64,000 bases of DNA from the NCBI GenBank assembly GCA_040954595.2, contig CM082598.2, forward strand, positions 558,001-622,000. Reading direction: 5' to 3'. Numbering within the stretch: the first letter of the stretch is position 1; each line of letters starts with the position of its first letter. Shown here one piece after another: positions 1-9,527 of this stretch. Source of the DNA: Balanoglossus misakiensis (Eukaryota > Hemichordata). The notes beneath the pieces were generated by a model. It was given only the letters and a program-made list of their open reading frames with translations, did not search any database and was not told the origin of the DNA. The translations under genes were made by a program, and so were the position numbers.

Positions 1-292
1 CGATTTGAAATGTCTGAATCAATTTTGCACTGAAGGTGAAGGCGAAGGTCAGCTGAACGTTCCATGTGGCATGTGTGTTGACTCACTTGGAAATATCTAC
101 ATCTGTGATAGCGAGAATGATAGAATACAAAAACTGAAATCAAACGGCAATTTTGATAGCATTATGTTTCAAGGTGTTATGTCACGGCCCATCTTCATTG
201 CACTCAGTGAAGACTGCAACACAATCGCTGTTACAATGTTTAGTGAAAGTGACGCAGCGACTAGAAACCAAATCTGTTTGTTTTCCAAGTAA
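1..292 (+). CDS. C-terminal end of an NHL-repeat protein (TRIM/NHL type), partial
   Basis: The frame is open from the window edge to a TAA at 290-292, giving about 96 residues. The segment EGEGQLNVPCGMCVD followed by GNIYICDSENDRIQKL is a typical NHL blade: a glycine-rich turn, then a V-D-x-x-G-N-I-Y-x-C-D-x-x-N-x-R-I-Q core. A weaker last blade follows (SRPIFIALSEDCNTIAVT), then a short tail ending LFSK. NHL beta-propellers bind RNA or protein, often at the end of TRIM ubiquitin ligases or similar scaffolds. The N-terminal part (RING, B-box, coiled coil or otherwise) lies outside the window, so the exact class is unknown. No signal peptide or membrane segment is visible. Confidence 0.8.
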   Translation, partial: DLKCLNQFCTEGEGEGQLNVPCGMCVDSLGNIYICDSENDRIQKLKSNGNFDSIMFQGVMSRPIFIALSEDCNTIAVTMFSESDAATRNQICLFSK

Positions 293-2221
293 AAACACTC
301 TACAAACAAACAACGCATCTCAACAACTCAACCTCAAAAAACCACCAATTTTCACCACTTTTTAGCATCCCACACCACAACTGTGGGGCAAAATTCTCTT
401 TCCTACAACACGATGAAGAGCTTTTTTGACATCTGGATGCAAATCGTGAAAATTTTCATGAAAAAAATTAAAGAAATTTTTGGAAAATGCTTCAGAAAAA
501 AATGACCGAGCGATTCGATGACGTCACCTGAAAGGAAATCTTCACAATTTTCACTTTTTTAAAGAGTTTACCAAAGTTTCGACACCAAGTGTGACATAAA
601 AATTTTCTTCTCTCGAACCGCGCAATCTATTTATGATGGTTAGAACATACAACGTGATAATTTTGGGTGAAAATTTATGACATTTTTTTAATGCATTGAT
701 TTCTATGAGCGGATTGGGTCGATGACGTCATTGACATGATCGGAACTGCATGAAGAGATTGTCAGAATTTTTCCTGTTTTTATCAAAATTACTGAATTTA
801 AGATACACGAAATGGGCTTAAAACTTATTTGCGCATCTCAGACCATCTTGCTGAAGTTGAAATTTGCTAAAAAGTGGTGAGAATAGTTCGAGAAAAACAG
901 AATTGTTGAATGATGCAATGCATTATTTGAGTTCATGGAATACACACGTGGATGAAACTTGGGACATCCATTATTTTGATGTCGATTTCTCGTTTGAATT
1001 CTAAGAGTAGAATTTAAAGGAATACGGTGCTGATCGAAATATTCATTGGAAAGTTCAATTTCCATGAAAAGATCCCCAATTTCATTGAGTATTTTCAGGT
1101 TTTTCTGTTGAATCGAAATTCCCGCCATGGAATGCTATCAAAATGCCATCAGATTTAGAACTGTCACTATCAGAGATGAATTGTTATCAGTTTGGATTTG
1201 TTCAGAAAAAAACTGTACATTACCTGTATTTGCCATGTTTTCTATCCATGCCTGCATGATGAATAACCCTGAAATTGTTGTAAATTCTCAAGTAAACGAT
1301 GAATTAACGACAAACTCAGACCTTTGCAATACGGCGGACATTTTGATACCGATCACTGTTGTTGTTCACATGTATTTCATGTAAATGAAGTTTGCTTTAA
1401 TTCGCCACTTGGTGGCGGTATGACTATGTTTGTTTTCTTCGGAAAATTCATATACGTCATCATGTACATATCATTTCCTTTAAACTTGTATAATTTTATA
1501 TTAGAGGATAGAATTTAGTGCACTTTGACCACCGAAATGTAAGATTTCTTGCAGGATTTTTTTAAAGTTCATTTGTTCTTGTTTCACCGTCTGACAGCAG
1601 TATCTGTTGTTTTTTTATAATTTCAAAAATTTCATGGATTTCAGTAATACTTCTATTGTTTCTCTGAAATAAACAGGAAGTCCTGTTTATAACTTTTGAA
1701 TCAATGTACTTGTACTCTTCCACATGCACATAAGAAATGTACAAAATAGTTTAATGGGAATTGACTGGTGTCGAGATATATGTTAAGAAATTTTTAGATA
1801 TCAAGATTTGCAAAGTCTGAGGGAAAAGAGTACTGAAATAGAACTCCCATGTATGTATGTAAACATTTTGAGATGAAAAAATACTAAAATAATAAAACAG
1901 AAATAAATTGAGAGTTTTACATGGAAAAGTTTATAGGCTGAATCATTTTCCATCATCATCATCATGTCAGAGGTTGCAATGTCAGACTTCTACGGAGTGT
2001 TGAACACTGCATATTTAAAGAAAACATTGAGGAAAAGTAATGTTGAACTAAATACAACATTTATTGAACATCATCTCTGTACATTGATGGGCATATCATT
2101 GCAGTCTACAAAGCAAAAGAAGTCAATGCACCTTTTACAACAGCATTGATTGGAAATAGCTATATTTAATTCACTTCAAAACAGCCAGAACCTTTGCATG
2201 CAAACCATCTAAAATCTCAAC
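293..2221. other. Intergenic and 3' flanks between the NHL gene and PYROXD1
   Basis: I see no supportable gene here. The stretch is AT-rich and should hold the 3'UTR of the NHL gene and, on the - strand, that of PYROXD1. Two loosely similar segments about 204 bp apart each carry the palindrome TGACGTCA (519-526 and 723-730), which looks like an old local duplication. A short segment at about 1396-1428 recurs at about 30806-30836. The few open frames here are short, have no domain signature and have no plausible splice partners. Confidence 0.6.
519..526. promoter_or_regulatory. CRE-type palindrome TGACGTCA, first copy
   Basis: This is a perfect 8-bp CREB/ATF consensus. A second perfect copy lies at 723-730 inside a similar local context, so the two may be two copies of one repeat. 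Activity is not shown. The site lies downstream of the NHL gene and far from any recognised start. Confidence 0.3.
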
Positions 2222-5200
2222 TTAATCAAAATAGTCTTCAATATCAATATTTGGATTAAGTAAATCCTCTCCATAGATGCTTAAATCCATTTGATTTAAA
2301 ATCAGGTTTTCAAATGTTTCTTCTAAATCAGTGTTTCCGATTAAGATGGCTCCGTACATTCTGTTGTCATGGAGAACCACTTTCACATATTCTTCACCTT
2401 GAAAGAAAAATATGAAATGATGATTAAATTGATTTTTATAATGACGACTGTAAATGTAAATGAATCAAATATCAACAAGAAACTACATGCTGAAGAGAAA
2501 TACTTCACTGCCCTCTGAGTAACCTCAACTGTGCATCACTTTCATATCACAAGTGATATGAGAATAGCATCAACAGATACAAACTTTGCCACTTGAAACT
2601 CTCACCTTGTGTAAATCGCAGTAATATTTCATAATTTTTGCCTAATCCCTGACCATTGTATTTCCCAAGCAGAACGACCTAGAATATAACCAAGAAAAAC
2701 GTTGTATCAGGTAAGACATCAATTAGTCCTGAAGATTGCTAGCTGTCGATAAAATATTTGTGAATAAAAATGCTAAAAAGTAATATAAGTTTATAAATAC
2801 CTTATAGTCAAATATTTTTGTCACATGAGCGAACAGTTCAAAGCAAAAATCCTGCAGAATCTCTTCTCCCTCCATATCAGCATGCATGCATTTGGCCGCG
2901 TAGAAACCCATCTGACGAGCTTGGGACCACAACCGCATCTGTTGATAAAAAAATTGAGTTTAAACAGGATAAGTGAGTTTGGATTACAACTGGAATGTTA
3001 CGACAGCTAGTGAAACAAAAGATTTCCATAGAGGATAGTGTCAAGGTTTTATACCTGAAACCAGTGTGGTGCAAACTCCCATGATGCACTGCATACATCA
3101 CCAGCAGCATAGATATGAGGTACATTGGTTCTCATGTGATCATCAACTAGAATTCCTCCATTTTCAGCAATATTAAACTGAAATATTAAACACAGATGAC
3201 ACCACACTAAAACACCATCGACTAATGAGCATGAGCAATGGAGTAATCTGATCACACAAACAAATACTGCTGTGACATTGTATCACTCACTTTGGCTTTT
3301 CCTTGGAATGATTCCACGTTCGGGGAAACTCCAGTGGCACTCACCACAAAATCACATCCATAGATTTTCCCGTTTGTCAGTTGAATATACACCGGCCACT
3401 TATCTGGAAAGTAAAATAATTTGTCAAGGAAAAATGTACTCTCATTTATTTTCAAGATCCAACTGATATAACTTTTGGCCCCAACAAGGAAACGCAAAGT
3501 TCATTGAGTATCTGCACCTTTTTGGAGAGGCCTATCTTCGATCTTGTCTTCGGGGATGTTCAGTTCCTTGAATTCATCCTGCGTCAACATTTTCTTCACC
3601 TCTGATTTATACTCTACGTGTAAATGATGAAGTTTTGAACCCTGGAGTAAACATGAAAAATCAATGCACACTATTATCAAAAAGAAGGATGTTTCAAAAT
3701 GGACATTTGTGTTAATGCCTGCTATAAAAATTGCACATCTGGAAATGACATAAGCTTCATCTCAGTATTAAAGATCGAGAAAGTACCTTCCTTTAGGGTA
3801 ACAGACTAGACTGAAAGATTCAGTTGTGTGCAGGCACTCTGGCAATGTCTTAGGCAGTGATCTGAAAGTGCCCACACAGGACTGAAACTTTCAGTCTAGG
3901 TGACAGACCTGTGAAACTCCTTTCATGTCCAAACCAACGCTCCAATCAGGTCCAAGAGCACCTCCTGGCAAAGCTCGACAAACACTTGCTGAGCTGTCTT
4001 CGGATTCTGATTGCAGATCTCCTGCTAAGGAATTCAGAGAAAGAAACACAAGGTATGGACATTAAAAGCCAAGGAGTTTGTCTTGACTTACACACAGAAT
4101 ATTTGGCATTTAATGATTACTGCTCATTGCGAGATCTCATGAGACTTGGTTATTACCACAGCAACAGAGTCTATGTCACAACCTACCCACAGTATACTTT
4201 GATCTTTTCAAAGGCACTTTTTCTTTAGGCTTGTCTGATTGGAGGCTTGATAGGAAGAACTGAGCAGCACCGGGGTCAAAGAATGTCGTGCTGATAGAAT
4301 CATCTTTGATTGCCCAGATTACTTCACATCCTTCGATTTCATAGCTGGAAATTTTATAAAAAAATAATATTATCAATTAATCATGAAGTTTCATTTTTAT
4401 CAAGTTCCCACAATTACTTTTTCTATTCATTCTTTTCATTGACATTCTGATGTGTGTTTTTTGAGGTGATCAAATTTGCCGGACGCAACAACATGATTAC
4501 TTACACTAGTTCTGTGGCAATACCACCGTTTCCAACAACCACGATTCGACTTGCATTCTTTAGCCTTCTCTGAAAAACCTGTATGGAAAAAATGCAAGTT
4601 TTAAAGCACTCAAACTGAGAATTTAAATCCTAGCAAAAATGAAATGACTGAGAGTTGATGTCTGTTACAAGAGAACAACCCACCTTAACACTTTCTGTAT
4701 CTCGTATTCCTAGAACATATGGGTTGTCTGTTTCAATCACTTTGGGTCTACCTCCAGAACATAAACAGAGAGAGTCGTATTGAACTTTCTCTGAGTTGGC
4801 CAGAACAACATACTGTGGAGAGAAGACAAAAGATTCTGGTAGAAAAGAATAATGGCAGTGATTACTGGAATAATTGCTGCTGCAATTCATGATCTGAAAT
4901 TCAAGATTTACTGATTTCACAAACACATACCTTTTTGTCTGGGTCAATCTCTGTCACACTGCTGTGAATAACGTTGACATTTGGAAATGCAGAGGCAAAC
5001 TGATCATGGGGTTTTTCTTCCACATCAAAAGATTCTATTGTCCTTGTCACCTAGCAACAGAAATGACACACTATGAATTTAAAGTTTGTATATTGTTTAC
5101 AAAAAGAAATCTATTGTGGCCGTGCTTTTTCATGTGTTGCCCGTAAAATGCAGAACCACTTCAAGTGTGCATAACTTTGTGTACTTACCCTCTGAAGGTT

Positions 5201-5737
5201 TGTCACTGCTTTGATCAGTGCAGATGCTGTAATCAATGTAATCGTATGCTCCGGATATAACTGGACCAACTGAAAATTCCACGAAAATAACTGAATTATT
5301 TTCATGTTACGTTATAATTTGCTATTATTACTTAGCAACCACCCAAGTGAAGATATGAGTGTCCTGCTGCTAAGGGACTAGTCAGTTTCTTCGGCCTGGG
5401 GTGGATTCTATATTGTGGGTATCAAAGAGTCACTGACCACACCCATCATTGACCATGGAAAAGTGCGTGACCCCCCCCCCCCCCCATCACACAATTCCAG
5501 AACAGGGTGACCCCCCTCGAATCTACCGCCCCCATGCCAAAGAAACTGGCCAGTCCCTAACCCTGCCCATACCCCCCACCCCCACCCACACACACACACC
5601 GACTCTCCCGGCATATTTGAAAGGACTGTTCTGGAGATTCTTGAAACAAGTAAAGAGTTACTCACAGTTTCCACGCATGTAACACCGGCTATTCCCCCAC
5701 CAACAACGACAAGATTCCCCACTGTGTCACCGGACAT
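2222..5737 (-). CDS. PYROXD1: Pyridine nucleotide-disulphide oxidoreductase domain protein 1
   Basis: I rebuilt 13 coding exons on the - strand: 5666-5737, 5189-5269, 4931-5050, 4684-4812, 4505-4569, 4187-4344, 3909-4024, 3518-3641, 3291-3403, 3055-3177, 2801-2938, 2606-2678 and 2222-2397. All are bounded by GT-AG with matching phases and total 1488 nt (495 aa; the human protein is about 500). Residues 9-16 (VVVGGGIAG) form the FAD-binding dinucleotide fold. [14 protein letters not shown] is the second, NAD(P)-binding fold. [15 protein letters not shown] and IYAAGDVC are the conserved C-terminal FAD motifs, and the end IDIEDYFD matches the family. The family is a flavoprotein reductase of cytosol and nucleus; the human protein is linked to myopathy and to protection of the tRNA ligase. 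The start at 5737 gives the short N-terminus normal for the family. A NAGNAG acceptor and a foldback element flank exon 7. Confidence 0.95.
3808..3898. repeat. Imperfect palindromic element in a PYROXD1 intron
   Basis: The ends TAGACTGAAAG (left) and CTTTCAGTCTA (right) are exact reverse complements. The arms stay alike for about 30 bases (left continues TTCAGTTGTGTGCAGGCACT; the right arm reads back TTCAGTCCTGTGTGGGCACT). The 91-bp unit is flanked by near-identical decamers, GGTAACAGAC at 3798-3807 and GGTGACAGAC at 3899-3908, as expected for a target-site duplication. The right decamer contains the splice donor of PYROXD1 exon 7, read on the - strand. This looks like a small non-autonomous DNA transposon (MITE); no family is recognised. 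Confidence 0.6.
5471..5485. repeat. C15 homopolymer tract
   Basis: Fifteen C residues follow GTGA, so the run reads GTGAC(n) on the + strand, in intron 1 of PYROXD1. A G15 run followed by TCAC occurs at 16993-17007 and is the same sequence in the opposite orientation. Low-complexity C and CA/CCCA sequence continues to about 5605. Confidence 0.8.
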
Positions 5738-6326
5738 TCTACGAAAGTTCCGATCGGGTGATCTGCACGGCTTCCGCCGTTGTCACGTCCACTCCGATCG
5801 AACGGCGGATCCGAGCGACTGGACCAAAGCCTGTAGTACTCAAAGAGAGCTTATTGTTGGTTAGATGACCCTCAGATGAGTTCAACTGTCAAGCTTCACA
5901 CATACTACACGTGTTTATGTTTACATCAGGACGACCAGACTCGTATCAACTTTGACCTCACTCACGCAAGTGATATTAGGCTCGTTCGCGGCAACAAATT
6001 ACTTGACCCACGATCAGAGTCAAATAAAGTTTCGTGAAACTTCTCAAAGTCTGTAAATTGCATCCTTTATTAAAATTCATCAAAATATTCACACATGTAT
6101 CAACATGACGTATGGAAACAAAAGTGTCCACAAAGAATAGAGACCAAAAGTACAGAATGAAATATGCCCTGCATCTCAACTGAGTTCAAAGTTTTGTTAA
6201 AGGAGAAGATTCTTTTTAGACATTACAAGAAATCCGAACACAGTTATAATTTTACAATCTCGTCAAGGACAATTAATATCTGTGTAGAACTATTACATTA
6301 ATGTATCCCCAAGACCGATCTTATAG
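5738..6326. other. Promoter/5'UTR of PYROXD1 and 3'UTR of the methyltransferase gene
   Basis: The interval separates two tandem - strand genes. The part next to 5737 is GC-rich for this region and probably holds the PYROXD1 start site and 5'UTR. A - strand AATAAA (TTTATT on the + strand, 6066-6071) is a candidate polyadenylation signal for the methyltransferase gene, about 255 bp past its stop. No other gene is seen. Confidence 0.5.
6066..6071 (-). terminator. Candidate polyadenylation signal of the methyltransferase gene
   Basis: AATAAA on the - strand, about 255 bases past the stop at 6327. It is the nearest canonical hexamer I found downstream; cleavage-site use is inferred. Confidence 0.4.
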
Positions 6327-8120
6327 TTACAAAGTTTTCTTGCAGTAATAGTCTTCATTGACAGGATCATTTCGTCCAGTGTGGAGACATACAAATCCTG
6401 CTTCATCAAGCATTTCTAGTGCTTTCTCTTTCCCCCACATCGCCCCCAACCCAAAACTATCATCTCCACAGGCAAGAGATGATGGCATGCAACGAAAGAG
6501 ACTGTTCGTGTACAAGGATCGAGCGAAGGGATTCTGGATATTATCAGCATGTTTGGTGTGTGCTGCGACGTCTTTCATAACGAAATATCCGTCATCTTTA
6601 AGAATCTTTCTGATTCCCAACAGAAGCAGGTCAGGCCGCCCTACATCGTGCACAACATCCATGCAGTAGACGACATCGAACTTTGACTTCCAAATATCTT
6701 CTTCAGCCAACTTTATAGCATCATGGAGGTGAAACGTCACGTTCGAGAGCTTCATGTTTGCTGCCCGAGATTTGGCTGCGGCGATGGACTTGTCTGCAGA
6801 ATCGACGCCGTGAAATTCACTTTGGGGGAAATCGCGAGCCAGGAAACACAACGCGGCTCCACTTCCACAACCCATATCACATACCACCGATGACGCCTCT
6901 GAAATGTAGAAACCGCTAAATAAAATATTGATCGAAATGCTTAAAGCACAACTCTGACACCTGTTGCATACACAACCGACATAAGACTGAAAGGTACAAG
7001 GTCCATATGGAAATCGACAAAGGGAAGACGAGTTTACAATGCTGCAAATGTTATTTCGAAGAAAAGAATCTGACATTTTACGCGTTCTCTTTACATAGTT
7101 AATCAAAAGAAATTTCTTGCGCAAAACCCCAAGATCTTGGCATGCAAGTTACACATGTCAATAACTATGTTCGACATCAACTCACCCAAAATGTTTCTGA
7201 TTTCTGCATTATTTGTCAGGAACTGTGGAGGACGATCTTTTAGAGTCGCTGCTGTCAAGGAATTGCACCAAGCCGGGTGAAGTAAATATTTCGAGTATGG
7301 AATTCCTGAAACAAAGAAGTACGAAAAGTTCTAAAAGTTCTAAAAGTCCAAAACTGCGATTATGTTTATGGCTTTCGTTCAGTAGTGATGTTAGAGTTAG
7401 ACAATTTCCAGCAAACGACACTCAAATGTGATGTGTCGTCTGCACCTACCATTCGGTCCGTCTTTTTGGAAGCACTGAATAATCTCCGAATACACCTCAC
7501 ATATCATCGGAATTCCTTGACAAAATAAAGCCAAGAATCCAGAGCCATCTTTGCTGCAAAGTGCGTTGTGTCGATGTGCAGGCAGATAATAGGTGTCGTC
7601 TTCAGAATTCACTTCTACGATTCCAGAGACTACCATGGATCCAAGCCATTCCCTGACGTATCTAGGCAACCATTTGATGACAAAAGGAAAGAAAAAATGT
7701 TTGAAACACACATCGAAACTGACATTGGTCTGTAACTCTATGAGAACTCTTAACATTCTCTAAACGAAACTTTGGCCTACTAGATTACTACAGTCATGAC
7801 AGTAGAAAGTTTTCATGCATGCCGAAAAACTGCGTATTACAGAAGTTAATTGTAAAATTCTTTTGTTGTGGTTCGAGACAAAGCTGTGGAACCAAACTGA
7901 AAGTTCGCAATCGGGTAATCTACCGCGCCCGTACACACCTCTCTTTGAGACCACCGGCATCTGCAATTTCGTGTGACGTTTTCGCGTCTCCAAGTGTTGC
8001 CATGGTATCGAACAGACCGGTGGCAGATCCTACTGCTATGCTAACAGTAGTGAACCCGGCCTGAACTGTTTCGAACATTCGTTTTTCAAAAGTTTCCGTG
8101 TTTTCGTCCTTTACTGCCAT
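6327..8120 (-). CDS. Class I SAM-dependent methyltransferase with N-terminal winged helix
   Basis: Four coding exons fit with consistent phases: 7939-8120, 7450-7661, 7186-7305 and 6327-6898 (1086 nt, 361 aa). Residues about 15-115 form a winged-helix dimerisation region; LKERYVREWLGSMVVSGIVEV is the usual recognition-helix segment. The Rossmann core starts near residue 176 with VVCDMGCGSG (motif I). HGVDSADKSI gives the acidic ribose-binding residue, and FDVVYCMDVVHDVGRP is motif IV. The layout resembles the uncharacterised methyltransferase family of bacterial Rv2258c type and its marine-invertebrate relatives, known to me only as predicted proteins. The substrate is unknown, and no signal peptide or membrane segment is seen. 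The ATG at 8120 (MAVKDENTETFEKRM) is chosen because family similarity starts there; the frame stays open upstream without support. Confidence 0.85.
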
Positions 8121-9527
8121 TCTGGTTTCGAGGGGGTGTGTTTTTGTCTGTCCTTGGACTTTAGAATGCGCATGCTCACTAACGTCATGATTGACATCAG
8201 CATACCAGAGCTCTGTAGGGCCTACCTGTTCAGTACCTGTGTGTCTGTCTGTCTGTACAGACTGACAGACACAGAGGTACGGCCAAAACTTGAACAACTT
8301 CTACATTCCCAACCCTGAAGCTGCCAAACTTGTATAGGAAAACCTTTACTTTATCTTTATCCGTTGTTTGATAAATGCATTATGGGTAAAAAGTCAACTG
8401 CTCACCGTGGTAGAACATCTCACAAACAGCAAAACAAACAACATCACAAGAGTTTTTGCAATCGGAAACTTTATTGTTCCTCTTTCAATAAAATCATATT
8501 ATTGACATTTAAAGTACTGCACTACAAACAACAAATTATCAGAGATAATATATTAGAATTCTAAATCTGAAAATGTTTTTGATCAAGATGAAATAAAAAC
8601 CACACTTAACATAAAGTGGTGTAAAACACCTTTGATAAACTAACACTTACAAACTCATCATTAAATCTTCACTCTATGCTTCTGTGAAACATACATTTCT
8701 GTTTGATCAACATCGTTTTTTAAAATATTACAACAGACAAGAACATATTTGTGAGGTGGCTAAGCCTAATAAAACGTTAAATACACCCCTCCCTAATAAA
8801 ACACCCCAAATATTCTCACAGTTTTTGTTGAGCTTACACCTAGTACCATAAAACACTATCTGAATAAAACAGCACTGGTAAACATGGCTTAGAAATTTAA
8901 CCCGTAGTTGCAATTCTCCAATCACATGAAAAAGTGAAGAAAACACAATATATGTTTTTTGTAAATACTGTTCAGTTGACTGTACTGTTTAAATTGTTGG
9001 ACAAACACACACCAAAGAACACAGACTATGACAGATCCTGCCATAACCATACACAATGCATTGTTTACAATGCTGAAATATGTTAAAGCTATGTTGGAAG
9101 ACATCTGATGCGTCAATGTGGCTAAAATTTGCAAAATTCATACAGTATTCTGATTTCCACATAGGCACAGACCATAACAGTTCTCTTGTCTTGGTGGGAT
9201 AAAATCAACTTGTTTCATAAGTGTGATAAAAGCAGTTTTAAAAACAAACAAACAAACAAACAAGCAAACATTATTGAAAGTATCTGTTTGTCCAAGAATC
9301 AGCTGTCAATAAAATATGCCATTTAAGACTACTCAAAATCATCAATGGAGCACCATGTTCTGTTTCCACGGTAATGTTTAAAAAGAACAACCAACCATTT
9401 TGAACTTGCGTTTAAAAGATCCGAACTTCTCAAATGTTTAAAAATACCCACAAACTATGGAACTTCAGCTGTCATTTCTTAATGTTTCCTGAATCTTTCT
9501 ACCACTCGCTTTGAAAGTGGGAGATGT
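8121..9527. other. Methyltransferase promoter and 3' flank of the lipase gene
   Basis: On the - strand this interval holds the promoter/5'UTR of the methyltransferase gene (near 8121-8330) and the probable 3'UTR of the lipase gene (up to 9527). The promoter part contains a 48-bp near-perfect palindrome, annotated separately. The rest is AT-rich, with an (AAAC)n-type run near 9241-9265. No open frame here has domain evidence. Confidence 0.5.
8233..8280. repeat. 48-bp near-perfect palindrome upstream of the methyltransferase start
   Basis: The segment runs from GTACCTGTGTGTC to GACAGACACAGAGGTAC around the centre TGTACA. Compared with its own reverse complement it differs at only two of 24 base pairs. 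It lies 113-160 bp upstream of the start codon at 8120 on the - strand, in the likely promoter or 5'UTR. It could be a short-repeat foldback, a protein-binding palindrome or an extruding hairpin. Confidence 0.7.
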
